Positions 12,301 to 26,700 are shown, counted from the first letter of the stretch. The stretch: DNA of 40,000 nt from Symbiodinium natans (GCA_905221605.1 CAJNDS010000247.1:980638-1020637); one strand, 5' to 3'. The notes: generated by a model not told the origin, from the letters alone. A program made the numbers and translations.

Positions 12301-15300
12301 TGAAGCGGTGCCTAGCATTGGTGCGGAGAGGGGCATCCTGCTTTAGAAAGCGCTGAGCATTTGCGCATCCGTAGTGCGCAGCCCTTCCAGCATGCCCGAC
12401 TTCTACCGGAAACGGTTTCCACAAATTCGGCGAAAACCTCCCAGCTCCTCTTGAAAGCTAGGCCGCCAACCCTGCATACCCGTGTCACACCCAACCTTGC
12501 AAACCTGATCTTCGCGCTCCCCCCCCTCCCCCGGGAGTAGCCTAAAAATTGTGTATAGGCGGTCGACGATGCAATGGCCTGAGACGCTTCAGTGCTCAGC
12601 CCGACATGAAGCTAGCACCCCGCACCCTATGCCCCTAGACCGTCAGATGCTGCGAAACAAGTCCTGAGCCCTGAGCGTACCCCCCAAAACCTTGCAAATG
12701 AAGCTGGCCTGTCTGGACTTGCTGCATGAGGCCTTGAGCTCTGTCCTGGCCTTCGACCGCTTCGATGCCTCCCTTCGGGAGGAACCGGAATAGGTTTTCA
12801 GGGTTCAGGGGTTTAAGGCTTGCGGGTTCAGAAGCCCTTAATACTTGAGCCCTCAACAGTCCAGTTGCCTATGTGGGTCTCGGGATGCCACCTACTAAGC
12901 CCTACAAGATTCACAAGCTCTCAAAATCCTTGCAAGCCGACCTGAAGCCCCTCTGAACCCTACTTACAGTAGATTCTCTCAAGGGTTAAGGGTTCTCTCT
13001 AGTATTGTCAAAGCTGAAACACCAAAGACTGACTAGTTAGTTCGGCGGGAGGCAGAAGCACGGGAGAGTGTTTTGGGGTGGAGTGGGGGTGACGGAGATG
13101 GAGGGTGGGTAGATGGGTGGGGGCTGGATGGGTGGGCAGAGGGTGAGGATGGGTGGAGGGTGGGTAGAGGGTGGAGGGTGGGTAGAGGGTGGAGAGTGGG
13201 TGGAGGGTGGGGAATTGGCGGGGGGGAGGGGGCGGGGGGGATGGGAGCAGTGGGGGATTGGTGCCTGGATTTGGGGATTGTTTGACTTTGTTTCCGTGTC
13301 AGATAAGCTGAAGCTGCCCCAACAGACGCGAAACATCACCAAGCCCGCCACGGTTCGGGTTGGGGCTTAGGGTTTTAGGGTTTTGAACGAGAAGTCTCAA
13401 ACCTACACCCCTAACCCGCACTCGCATTATACTCAACTCAAGCAGATTCAACCCTCCATCCACCCTTGAAGCCCTCTGAACCTAGAAGCTGCACTCAAAG
13501 CTCAAACCTCAACCTTGCCGGCACTTAAGAGGCATGGGGGGGGGGGAGTGGAGTTCTCCAACTTCTCCTTATCCTCCTCCTCCGTCTCTCTCTCTCTCTC
13601 TCTCTACAAAGTAGTTGCATGTGTACATACATACTGGATATAGAAAGAACACCCCTGAAGAAGTACCCCATACTCACTCCCCAGTAAGCCGCAGGCTCTG
13701 CGGCCGATCCTCGAGCGCCGGGGGGTCTCGAGCCTGGCAGTCCTAGGCCCCCCGGAGCCCCAAAACCAAACTCGAGGAAATCCAACAGGGGGTATAGGGG
13801 GTATAGGGCTCAGGATTTTTTGGGGTTTAGGGTTTAGAGTTCAGGGCTGAGGGTTTTGCGGTAGTTTTCAGGGTTTCAGGGTTTTGGGGCAGTTTGCTTT
13901 ATTCCCTCTGGCACTTTCCCTTCCATCTTCCCCCAGTCATGTGGTGGCTGAGTGATCCTTTTTGGCATGTTTTGGGTTCAGGGTTCCCAAAAAACAGATG
14001 CCCCAAAAAGGGCACCCTTCTTGCATCATGGTGACTGGGCTCACAAGATACGGAGTCTCCCTACCCCGCCCCCTTTTGCTACTGCATTTTTCTAGGGGTC
14101 CTAAGGTGTTCGTGAGAGACTTCCTTCTGCCTTACGTCGAGGGCAGTTGACATGTTCGAGTCGTGAGAGTTTTAAGACAGTTCGGTTCCTCGTCATCTTC
14201 AGTTGCAGCAGCTTCAAGGTTCAGGGTTCCACTTACGGAGCACAGCATGGTGACCAGGACCAGCAAGCGGCGATGGTGGCTACTTGTCGAAAGGGAAGAC
14301 CTTGTCAACTTGCACCAGGAGTTGCATCAATTCGACGGCCGTGCGCAAACAAGAAGGCATCTGAGTTTTGCCACAGCAAAGACTGCCATTGGAACGGCTT
14401 TTTCTGCCTCTGCGCCTGCACACCATGCTTGAAGGTTCATGGTACTTACTAACCAATTAGAACTGTACTTATAACCCTACTCATAATACCCCTAAAGCCA
14501 TGAAGCTGCAAGCTAACAGTAAGAACAATTGACATTGAGGTCCTGCCCCGACGCCTGCACAGCCATGGCTGCGCGCCCTGGAGGTGCACAGATTGCGACT
14601 CCTTATGGGTTTAAGCTTTACTGTAGGCTTTTTTTAATGTAACTACTATAACAGTCTTTAAGGTTTACCATGTTTTTAAGATAAACAGAAGGCTTGTTTC
14701 AGGTGTGGGGGCTGGCCACTCTCATCACCAAGCAGGTGCTGCGTTCCGCACGACTGGCACGCTCGCAGCGGTTGTTGAAGGACCCGTTGGGCGGGAGGGG
14801 CGGAAGAGTGGACACATCGCACGATTGCTGGGTGTATCTCGGTGTCGTCGTGGTTCCGTGTGCGGTTTCTGTAGAGGTTTCTGGAGTGCTTTATGTCAAC
14901 CCAATGAACCACTTCCCTCCCCTAAGTGGGACCTGATAACTCAGAAGGCGCCTTCCATAACTCTGTCGCTCATGGTGAGCCCAATGTGTACTTGTGATGC
15001 GCCCCACTCTGAGCCACCCCCAAAACCAAAAACACAACAAGACAAAAAAAGAAGTAATACTCTGAAGCCCAGCAGCCCAAAAGGCTTAGACTCCCAAGCC
15101 CTCAAACCCTGCAAAAAGCAGGGTTTAGGGTTTAGGGTTTAGGGTTTAGGGTTTAGGGTTTAGGGTTTAGGGTTTAGGGTTTAGGGTTTAGGGTTTAGGG
15201 TTTAGGGTTTAGGGTTTAGGGTTTGGGTTTGGGGTTTAAGGTTTAGGGTTTGGGTTTAGGGTTTAGGGTTTAAGGTTTAGGGTTTAGGTTTTAGGGTTTA

Positions 15301-17566
15301 GGGCCACTCCCCCCTCTCGACTCCAAAGCTTGAAAGGAGCCCGCCGGCACTTGGCAGGTCAAGGAGCTGTTGGAGGTCAAGGACTTCGGGGCTGCTTTCG
15401 GATTGATGGGGAATCATGGTAGACCTTACCCATTATTTCGAGGGTTTTCGAGGCGCCCGAAACCGAAGAGCCCTTGAAGCTTTTAAGCTCCTCAGGATGT
15501 CAGGAACTGAAGGCTTGCGCGGGGGGACACCAAGATTCACACAGCAGTTTTGAAGGGTTCGCGTTGCATGGTGGCGCCGATGTTCAATTTGGGGGCCACT
15601 CTGCCGCACTGGGAGTCTGCATTGAAAGCTCCTTTGGCCTCTGGCAAGGATCTACCTCCTCCGACACCAACGGACTACAACGAAGTGAAGCCCGAGCCCC
15701 AACACCCAGCAAGGATCCGGACCACTGGAGCTTGCTTTAAGGCCCCATCTAGGAGACCCAGAGTAGGCCCTTATTCCCTTTCTTTAGGGTTCGGGTTCCC
15801 TTGCAAGCCCCTTTAAGCCAAAGAGGTCCCCTTTTCATTCCTAGGTCCTAGGTTACTCCTGGGTCTAGCCATAAGGGGCATGTTGATGCTGTGTCATGGC
15901 TTGAGTCGATATCAGCTGCGGCTCCTGCAGCGGGAACTCTGCGCACACCTCCAAACGAGAACATCGCCGAATGGTGTCCAGGCAAGAGACTGATCGAGTA
16001 AGTCTGAGTTCAAGATTCCTGCACTCCTTGAACCCTAAACCCTCATCCAGAAAACCTTGAGAAATTCCCGACCTTAAGGTCCGCTCTAGAGTCCTCTCCT
16101 CTTCCTTGCCTGCGCCGAGGCTGCGCCCCGCCATCCTGGATCCGGCCAAGGTGGTTCCACTGGCCGAGCTGGCCTTCGACCGTCCCTATGGCCGAGGTTA
16201 GGGGGGTTGCGAAAAATCGGGAACCCTTTAAAGTAGACCCCCCCAAATAGTAGGATTCCCTCACAGTAGGGACCCCAACAAGGTACCCCTCATTTCGGAA
16301 ATCACCGGGTCAGGGCTCAACAAGAGTGTAGGTCTTCGCGGGGCACAGCTTGAGACAAGGTTTGGGGGGGGGGGGGGGGGGTGCAAGTTGGCATACAGCT
16401 TTTTTTGGTTTTTAAGGAGTGAGGGGCTCGGGTAGGAAAGGGTCTAGACATGTCTAGACTAGTAAAGCCTTGATAGTCATGTTAGGGTCCGGTTTAGTTG
16501 AGCCTTGACAGTTTGTCTGCAGCCAGGCCATGGGGGCTTTTGGGCTTCTCTCACCATCGAAAACATTGAAGCGTCAAGTCGTCAATACTGAAGCTTCCCC
16601 GGCCTCGACCTCAAGGACTCCAACGTGCCCCTAACCCCGAACCCTAAACCCCGAAACCCCAAAACCCTAAACCCTAAACCCACACATCATGGTCAACGTG
16701 CCTCCTAAGGCACTGGTGCTTCGTTCGACGAGGGGCTGTGTCGGGCACGCCTCCCGTTGGGTCGCCACTCAGCTGTGGAAGGGTGGACTTTGTCCCGTCC
16801 AAAAGGCAACTCCCCACACCTTAAATCCTAAACCCCCCAACCCTAAACCCCACCCCAGGTCCGAGTGAAGCTCAACCCTAAACCCCACCCCCGCCCAAGT
16901 AGGCTCAGGACGTCTCGGCACCCCAGGTCCGAGTGAAGCTCCCTTGGGGAAACTGTTGATTAGCGGCTGGCTTCTTGTTCTTTTTCTTCTTTGCGGCTGT
17001 GTGTGAAAGTGTGTTTTCCCCCAGGGTTTGGTGCTGTTGGTTTCGGGATCTTGCACCAGCAAGGCCATTCTGGCGGCGTAGTCGACGCTGTCGTGGATGG
17101 CTCCACATTGCACTTGCTCTCCACGGGCAGAGGGCTTGGTGTTCTTAAGCAGTCTGACGGTGATGCGATGAGCAGCTACTATTTGCTTAAGAACCGAAAA
17201 ACACAAGATAATATTGTTACCCTTGTAAAGAAGAACATTTTCATTTTTTTTGGTTGGGGGGGGGGTCTTAAGCAAACAATCAGCAGGTTTCAGGGCTAGG
17301 GCGTGGGATATCATGGACACGCCGCCAACATCAGTTGAGGACGAAGCACCGTAGATGACTAGCTACGCATTCTCTAAATACTAGCAGCAACAATGGACTA
17401 TATTCAACCTCAGCATGCTTAGCACATGGTTTGGTGCAAGTTCGCTTGCAAATAGCGAAACCGGGATAGCATGTTCCTCGATACCGCCACTGCTCCTCGT
17501 GCTCGCTCTTATGGAAAGAATGTGTATATCAAGTACGTGTATAGAATAGTGCATATGTAGACATAC

Positions 17567-17647
<81 letters not shown>

Positions 17648-17676
17648 GATATAGATATACATATACATACACATAC

Positions 17677-17734
<58 letters not shown>

Positions 17735-20700
17735 GTATGTATGTATGTATGTATGTATGTATGTATGTATGTATTCTTACGTTTATTTACGTTTAGAGTT
17801 GCTCAGAATTCTGTTGACATGAGTTTTATTCAGATCTATAGCCAAGCAACACCAGTGTGGAAGCTTCTGGAACGCATGTGAGAGTGATGTGTTCGCATCA
17901 GCTAGCTTGGCACTCTCCTGCCTATCGCAACTTTGTGCTAAACACCCTAAACCCTAAACCCTAAACCCTAAACCCTAAACCAAGCATTGTCTACCCAGGC
18001 CCTTTGTGCATTTGGTCCGTCGAGGCAGGCCACCCTTGAAGATTATTGAATGGGGGTTTGAGGGTCTGCGGAGTTATCGGTGTTATTGAAGGCAGTCATG
18101 GGATGCTTTAGGGTTTAGGGTTTAGGGTTTAGGGTTTAGGGTTGCAGACACACAAAGTTAAGGGCTTTTGAGGCTTGAGGTTCAGGAGGTCTCCTCCTAA
18201 GCACGTCCAAGCGCCTACAAAGGACCCCGCCCACCCGGGCACCCAGCCGCGTGCACCTGCAGACTCACTGCGAACAACGAGTCTCTACTTAAACCCTGCC
18301 CGTAAACCCTCAAAGCCCGAAAGCCCGAAGCGTCCTAACCCCCCCCCCCCCCCCCCCCCCCCCCTCCCAAAGAACAAAAGGAAAAGAACGAGCCAGAACC
18401 TCCCAACTGGGTCTGCAAAGTCCAGGACCCACAAGCCCTGGGTGCCGACGCCGGCCGCTGCTCACTTCTGCAGGCGTCGAGGGCGCAGGGAGTTGACGAC
18501 TGAGGGCTTAAGGGTGTTTAGGGTTTAGGGTTTAGGTTTTTGGGTTTGGGTTTTAGGGGATAGGGGGTTTAGGGTTTAAGGGGTTGTAGGTACAGCTGTT
18601 AGCGGCCCCTTGAATCAAACCTCGAATGTCAGGAAGGCAGGCGTGCAAAGCCAGCAATGATTCAACCCCGAAGCCCCTACTGGTAGCTGGACACTCTGAG
18701 CCTGCAGAACCCCTAAGCTTGCTAAACACCAACCCCTGTGCTCACGAAGCTCTCCGACCGCTCGGATGTGATTAAGAGTTCAGGTTTGGGGTTTAGGGTT
18801 TAGGGCTTCGGGGGGTTTAGCATTCACCGGTTTTCAGGTGAAAATCAGGTTGAAGAGCCCTTCTGTCCCTCCGCACAAACCCTGGGCCCAAGACCTGAGG
18901 GCTTTCCCAGTGCATAGCTTCAACCCTAAACCATATAAACAGTAAACCCTATTGGGGTCCGAAATGATATTGATGAAGGATACGACCAGCTCTCCGCCCT
19001 ACTGGAAGCGTCGACCAAGCTGAAGCATCGAGCATGCATGGGGTTGAGGGCAGCGGACCCAAGTACTGCCAGAGGCATTATTGTGCAATGGGCATCTCCT
19101 GAGCTCCTTGCCACTAAGCCGCATCTGAACCCGCAAACCTGAAAGAAACCCTGTAAACTGTAAGTACATGGGCCCTATAATACCCCGAAGCCCAAGGCCC
19201 CAAAGAAAGGTGAACCCTGGCAGGTGGGCCCTAGCGCGGACTGGTCCTTGGCCCTGGCGGCACGCGAGGCGACGCTGAGCAAGGTGCGCAGCTCGTAGTG
19301 TGAAGGTCGGAGTTGAGGTTGCTGCTTTAGGTTAAGGCCGCTTAGGGCCTTGCTTTTGTTGAGGGTTGTTTGGGTTTTTTCGTTGGGTTTGGGGGCTTAG
19401 AGTCTAGCACTTGCAGGGTTCAGACTTTAGACTGGCAGTCAGTATCTCTCTTCGCAGCATTCACATTGGCAACGATTGAAGAGGGGCATAGAGCGCCTAT
19501 CAAAACTGCCGAGGCAGGTTCTTGAGCTCTTGAGTTGTGGGAGTATAGGGATGCACAGGGCTCACAGGTCACTGTTCATCACGGTTCTCTCCTGGGAAAC
19601 GACGGAAATGAGTTTGTCTAGGGTACTGGTATACTGATATAGTTCTCGTAGTTGGCTTGTTGGAGTCAGAGAAGAAGCGCCCCTACAGTCTACGGCACTC
19701 CATAAGGGCAATGTCGACAAACTTTGGAAGGGCTCCAGAATTCTGGGTAGTCTGCATGTGGAGGGCGCAGCTTTGGCTAGAGCTGCGGAGGCAGACCCGG
19801 CACGTTTGAGTTGCGAAACCTGCATGCTACGAGCCTACAAAGATGGTATGGGTTACGGTCAAATGTAAACATGTGCAGTGCTGTGGGAGCCTAGTTCCAA
19901 TTTTGGACCACCTTGGCCCGCCTGGTTCATGGAGTGTCGTCAGCATCCACATTCTCAGCGGTCGAGCTTGTCAAGTTCCAGAGCAGTTCTGGAAGGAAAC
20001 AAGGCCATCTCGGCATGCAGGAAGCAATCTCTCTGGCAGCAGGCCCTGACACTTCTTCATGGGTTTCAAGAGGTGGGCCTGCAGCCCACCATAGTGTCGT
20101 ACAATGCGGCTATGACGTCATGTGGAAGGGCATCTCAGTGGCCTCAGGCATTGGCACTCTTGGGGTTGGCAGACGAAAGCAGACTGGGTGTAGACGTCAT
20201 CACCTTCAGTGCAGCTGTCAGTGCATGCGAGAGGGCTACGAAGTGGGAGAAGGCTCTGTCGCTATTAGAGCAGCTGGAGAGCAGGGACATGCAAGCAGAT
20301 GTGGTCATCCTTAATTCAGCGATCAGCGCCTGTGAGAAAGCCGCTCATTGGCACCAAGCCGTGAAGCTACTCGGCAGCTTTGGAGAGCGCTTGCTTCAAC
20401 CTGACGTGATCTCTTACAATGCCACGATCAGTGCCTGTGAGAAGTGCGACTGCTGGCAGCTCGCTCTGACACTGTTCTCGACAGTCCGAGACCGACAACT
20501 GCAACCCACCGCCATCACCTTCAATGCCGTGCTTAGCGCCTTTGAGAAAACAGCCCGGTGGGAACCATCCCTGGCATTGCTGTGTCAGATGGAAGGCGAA
20601 CCGCTCGATGCTGACTTGATTACCTACAACACTATCATAAGCGCTCTGGCCCGTGAGGGGAGGTGGCAGCAGTCGCTGCAGCTAATCAAGACCCTAGACT

Positions 20701-23700
20701 CACAGAAGCTGCAAGCGAATGTAGTTACCTACAGCTCTGCAGTGACATCGTGCGAGAGGGCCTCCGCATGGCAGCAGGGCTTGCTGTTGCTCCATGAAGC
20801 TGAGAGCTGCGACTTTCACATGGATGTGGTCATCTTCAACACCGCCATGAGCGCATGTGCGCGAGCTGCTCAGTGGCAGCAGGCATTCGAGTTGGTACAT
20901 GCGATCTGGGTGAGCACACTGCAGCCGAGTGCCTTCACCTGCAGCTCTCTCATAACCGCTTGTGAGAATGCAGCAGACTGGAAGCGGGCCCTTGTGGCCT
21001 TGGAGATGGCGAGCTCGTGGGCTCTAAGCCCGGACGTGGTCTCACACAATGCGGCCATCAGTGCATGCGAACAGTGCGGCAGGTGGCAGGAGGCCATCTG
21101 TCTTCTGAAGTCTTTGGTGCGGCAGGTGCTGCAACCCACCCTCATCAGCTACGTTGCGGCCATCAGCGCTTGTGAGGCAGGCTCCGCCTGGCAGGAGGCC
21201 CTCGATCTCTTGCAGGAAGCTGCCAGGCAGAGCAACGCAGTGAACCTGGTTACTTACAACGCTGCCCTGAGCTCCTGCGCACGAGCAGCACGCTGGGCCG
21301 AGGCATTGCAGCTGTGGCGGGAGGCTGGGGCAATGCCGCAAGGCTTTGTGTTTTTGACTGTAGTTTCAAACTAAGCTACCCTCCTGCTTCCACCACTTGT
21401 AGCACACCGGTGCGTATCCTGCAACATAGAGAATCTAGAGAATCTACAGAGAGCAATGGATAGCTTCAGGTGGAATCTCGGCACCTCGAGCCAACTGCGG
21501 TCACCTGCCAAGCAGCGATTCTGTCCTGCGAACGGGCTGCGAGGCACTCGGACGCTCTGCCGCTTCTGCGGAGAGTGGCCCTGATGATGAGAAAAAGCGA
21601 GGTCCACGGTGGCCGCGGTAAGTTTTCCTTAGCTGCCCTGAGCTGTTGGAAACTGTATTTCTGCAAGAACAGGCCTCCACACCCCTTCCCTCAAAGTAAA
21701 GCTCGCACCTTATTAAGATGCTGCTTGTTGTTGGTTGGTGAGCCTTTGGGGAGTGCGCTCTGTGCTTTTCGGTTCTGGCGCTGGCTATGTTGGTTTACAT
21801 ACGGGAGGAGCTGAGGATGCAAGGCTCAAAAACCCTGAGCCGGATTCACCCTAAGCACTAAAGTCTCCTAAACCCTTCCAAGTTGGGATGTTTCCCCTTA
21901 TACTAACAGTCCTTCATAGGGATTATAGTACCCCCTACTATAATCTCGATTAAGGACTGTTAGTAGAAGGGGAAACATCCCAACTTCCAAGAATTTGGGA
22001 GGTTGCCCAGGGCCCTCGAGGCATCGTCGTCAATGGCCGTCCCCTGGTCTCGCCCGGCGCTGCTTGTTGGGATCGACATGCCTTGCTTCAGGGTATATAT
22101 ACCCCAAACCCTCAACACCGAAACCTTAAGCCCTAAAGGGTTTAGGAGAGGATGTTAATGGGTTGAGGGTCCAGGGTTGAGTCTTTAGGGTTTTGGCCGG
22201 TGCCGGTTCGGCCTCGTTAGGGGGGTTTACAAGAAGTTCTATAAAGGCATATCAGAGATGGTAAGAGGTTCAGGTTTAGGGCTCATAGAGCTCAGGGCAC
22301 GCCAGAGCGGCAGCCATGCCCTCAAGAAACATGTACTCATAGGAACCTTCCAAACTTGAAACCGGAAGCCCTTGAAATCCAACCCTGAAACTGACCCGCC
22401 ACGAGGGTTGGACTCTCTCCTCTGCCAACCCTCCTATGTCCCATCATACTACAAGACGAAGATCCTTCCAGAATGACACCGGAAGCCATATCCCTAAACT
22501 TCGGAAAGCTTGTTTAACTCAAGCACCCTAAACCCTAAACCCTAAAGCAGACTGGAGCCAGGCCCTCGGATGTCCTCAGCTTGCCCGAGTGCATGGGGTG
22601 CCTTTGCGGCAGGTTTCAGGGCTGCGGAAGCTTGAGCTCCTGGAAGCAGTATCGTTTAGAGGTTAAGGGTTTAGGGTTTAGGGTTTCGGGGGTTGGGGGG
22701 GTCTATGTTAGGGGGCCCCTCATTTTCGTGAACCCCCGTATCGGCCCACATCTTTCCAAAGGTCCCAACTCGCTAATCTGGAGACCTCAGCCGAAATCAC
22801 GAACTTCCGGTGTTATGGACTTTCTTACCACTCGAGTAGGAAGACCTGTGGTATGCCTGAAGTTGGCTCTCGTGACAAAGAGCTCCTCGTAACAGTACAG
22901 TTGCTTTGCTGCTCTTGGCCCTCTCTAGACTTCGCTTCATGAGCGGAGCCTGCGCAGGCAGACGCGCTGCTGCTGCACTCTCCGCTGGAGCCGGGAGGGT
23001 TGAGCGGGAGTTTATACGTTTGCCACCTCTCCTTTTGGAATTCCGCCCTGATCTTGTAAGCCTGCCTTGATGGCTCTTGCATGCACAGATACCCAAGTCC
23101 TGCCTGCCAGTCATAGCGGACTAGAACGAGAGAGGGAGGGAGAGAGAGAGAGAGACACCCCCCCCACACCCCAAAGAAAGAAAGAAAGAGAGAGAGAGAG
23201 ACACTGAGTGAGTGGGTGGGTGGGTGAGTGGGTGAGTGAGTGCGTAGCGTTGACCCCGGGGGTCTCCCGTGTGGGAAACTTGTGGGCGAGAATACAAGAG
23301 TGTACAAGATGGGTTCCGTGCCGCAAGGGCGTCTCTCGTATTGGTCTGTGGAAAGCTCCGAAAGCCGCCAGGGACCGGAAGGGAGCTCAGTAACGGTTAT
23401 GTCATCTGAAGCCAAGCATGCTTTTGAATACAAAAATGCAAGGCTCGGGTTGCGCAAAACAACGTCAAAACACGCTCCCAACGTATCCCGGCCATGATTC
23501 TCCAAAGTTCGGAAACTGATCGCGAGGATGCCCTGGCGCCCCAGCTGCTAATTGAGCGGCCATCGGAGCCTGCAATGCGTGGCTTGGATGTCAGCGCTGC
23601 GCGCGCAAGGTTTAAGGCTTGCAGGTCCATCGGCTTCGCTGACCTGCATAACTTCATTTTGAGGCTTCTGGGTATTGCGTTTAGGATGCATGTAGAGGTT

Positions 23701-26700
23701 CTGGGATGTTCCTGCATCCATAGAACTCTGTCGGAAGGTACATACGCCCTGCACGCCCAGCCACTGCAACATGATGCGGCCGCCACGAAGCGCATCCGAC
23801 CAACATCCGAAGAGTGCCACCGGGCATCGTCAGGGGGCACAATTCTCGACTGCAGTTACCCGCAGCCCTTCCTGGCCGCTGTGTAACATTGTGAGGAGTT
23901 GGCATAGATCAGTCAACGTTCTTACCCGCACACGAGTCGCTAGTGCACAAGCCGTTCTTGACCACCTGCGAACTCAGGCTTCGTGATGGTGGCGCCAAAC
24001 TGGGATGAACAGCAGGCACCTGCAAGACGCATAGGACTCCCAATGAAGTCCGCGTAATTCTACGTTTCTGGCGACCCGAACCCATAAATCCTGAAGTCTG
24101 CGGCACCCCAAGGCTTCAGGTAAGCAAGCAACGGAAATGCAGACAGATACGCTGAAGCTTCCCAGATGCTACTGGTAACTTGGATTAGGGCCGATTAGGG
24201 CATTGGGAAGCTTAGGGTGAACCTTTTCATCAGGCCGACAAGGCGGTCGTTGACGGGCCTTTCCTTGACGAGGTGCAACGGCTCAGAATCGTCCAAAGCG
24301 TCGCATCAGGTTCGAGAGCTTGGAATTTGGTTACCGAATCTTGATTCCAAACCCTAAACCCCGAACCCTGAACCCTGAACCCTAAACCCTACATGAGTTT
24401 GAGGGTTTGGGGCTGGGGATGTTGGGCTCTTGCCAAGCAGAGAGTCGTATTTCCGCCCGTGAGCGTTGAGGAGCATTCTGTTGCCTACGCTTTAAGCCCA
24501 AAACCCTTTGACTCTGTCCCGGCCCAGGCCCTTTCCCAAGCCATTCCAATGAAGCAGTGCTCCAAAGAGCCCATTGGATCTCAGAACAGCTGCGTCTAAG
24601 CCCTTCACGTAGGGTTTCAGGTTTACAGCTGTTAAACCTGCTGGACCTTGTAGATGCATGAAGTCTAAGCGCGACATCCCGAAATAACCCCCCCCCCCCA
24701 AGCCCCATGTTATTTCACCTCTGTAGGCCAAAGGTGAAGCAGTCTTTGTGCTCGCCTGAGGTGAAAGCTGAAGCCATACCGAAGCAACCCGCTTGGCGGC
24801 AAAGCAGCCTTGTTGCAGTTCGTTCGTCGGCCTTACACATCCCAACTCACACCTGCAAGTCAGGGGCAGCTAGATATATATATATATATGGGTGTGTTGC
24901 ACATCCAAGACCACTAGGTCTGGTGCATGATGACCAGGTGTAATCGGTTTTGGGGGAGTCGGCTTTGGTGCCGTGGTCGAAGGACAACCTGGAGCTTGGT
25001 ATTCGGACTTTGGGTCTAGAGGTCAGCGCTTTGAGCTGAAGCTCGTGTGGTGTTTGTGGGTGTTCACGTCTTTCACGACCGTCCGAACCCGGACCAGGTA
25101 CGGCCAGCCCCATCTTCGCGCCTATGAACGCAGCTTGTACAAATAAGCACCATCTCAACAGAGGTAGGGTACATGTCTCAAGATAGGTGTAGGAGACTCT
25201 GGCTGATTTGCACAGGGGTGGTCATGCTGCGGATCGAATCTAATCTGCCAGCACACGGAGGCTTGCAGCACACAGTCTGCAGGCCGCTGCGTCGTTTCTA
25301 GAACATGTATACTCCATACTGCCTGTACACATTACTAATTCGTAAGATACATGAACCAGAAGCCCTTTTTGTTAGGGTTCTAAGACATGTGTAGATCTAG
25401 GCGTTGGAGTTCTCGCGTCTAGGAGGGGTGGGGAAGTCAGGAGCGGAGCGCTTTACCTGCCTCTGAAGCCCTGACACTCTTCTCCTGATCAAGACACACC
25501 TCCCACACCAAGAGCTAGAGTCAGCAGAAATTCCGAAGCCAAAGCTGCATCTCAGGTGATGCTCTTCTTCCAGCCAAAGCGTTGGCGAATAGTTCAATTG
25601 GACCTCGTGCGACGCACTGCAGCAACTTTTTCTCTCAGAAATGGGGTCTAAGCGATCAACGCTTGTCTTTCTTGGGGTCCCTGTTGTAGCATGCCAGACA
25701 TGCCATTCAGGGTACCCGAACGACCCGAATGTTTAGAACACTGGCCACCCCAACCTGCGGTTGTAAAGAGGTCGAGCATTCCCCCGGCCTCAGTGTCCCT
25801 TACCCTTCTGCACTTGGGGCTCAGGGCTGAGGAGTTGGGACCTATAAAAGCCTTAAGCCCAAGCCTGTTAAACACCCCCCTAAACCCCACACCGCCCTAA
25901 TGTAGGGGCCTTAGTAGTTAGAATGGGGTTCCGAGGGTAACTGTAAACGCTTGCACGCGCCGCCTCGGCAGCCGGGCCGGCCCACGGACAGGAAAGGAGG
26001 AAAGAGGGTTTCTGGGGAAGGCCTCGGAAAAGGGGGAGGGGGTCCCAGGAAGAGTCCCAGTCCCAGGGCTCCGCCAACCGGTGCCCCCCACGGCATCGGT
26101 TTCCAAGCGATGGGGGGGTCCGGGGGTGGTCCCACAAGGCGGGGGGGGGGGGGGGGGGGTGCCACAAAATTTGGCATGGGGAAGGGCTGGGTTCGGGGGA
26201 AGGAGACCGGATCCGTGTCTGCTTGTTCCAAACGCTTCTCGGCAGGAAGCCGAGGCAAATGATGGTATTATTATGAAGGGACACTGAAGGGACCATAAGG
26301 GGAACACTACTCGTAATTATTCCACTACAGCACACGATAACCCTCAACACAAACTTCCCCGGCCTCAGGAGAGCGCACTCGCGAGGTCTGGTTCTTGGAG
26401 GCGCTGCCGGAGAGTTTCTCAGGCGCAGAATTTGCTAACCTTTATCTTTTTTTGTTCTGGTGGGGGGGGGGGGGGGAGGGGATTAGAATCCCGGTAGAAA
26501 GCAGGCTCAGAAACACCCCACACCAAGCCTCTCTTGCCCCCTCGAAAGCGGCAGCAAGGTTTGAGGAGCCGGTGGCTGAGTAGCCCCGGGCCCGCCAGGG
26601 GCCCAGAGTTGATGTGGGCAGGGCTCTTGTATTGAGGGGCTCTCTGTAGGATTCAGGGCTTGAGGGGGACCAGGGGGGGGATGTAGGGGGAAAGGGTTTA

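Larger units (their letters stand above)
12782..14539 (+). other. long VWA8 intron, about 1.76 kb
   Basis: Holds the G-rich minisatellite (13072-13255), a (CT)n tract and TTTAGGG-like traces at 13818. The family B half element is near its end. No conserved exon is expected here, since the flanking exons encode adjacent family residues. Confidence 0.6.

Noticed and set aside
13303-13350. Possible VWA8 exon reading DKLKLPQQT
   Set aside because: It resembles family KELTLPEQT, but it would lie before the exon at 14540, which encodes earlier residues. Order is wrong, so I treat it as chance.
13073-13370. Gly/Trp-rich frames over the G-rich minisatellite, and Pro-rich frame on the minus strand
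   Set aside because: Stop-free only because of biased composition.
15120-15303. A real chromosome end
   Set aside because: TTTAGGG arrays occur throughout in both orientations with coding islands on both sides; these are interstitial.
16769-17320. 183-codon minus-strand open frame
   Set aside because: Antisense to the well-supported VWA8 exon at 17064-17133 and to the family A element; low-complexity composition and no motif.
17381-17734. 117-codon minus-strand frame MYMYMY...
   Set aside because: Direct translation of the ATACAT microsatellite.
22825-23505. 226-codon minus-strand open frame
   Set aside because: It crosses simple repeats (Ser/Leu-rich part from GA tracts), has no motif and lies antisense to plausible VWA8 exons.
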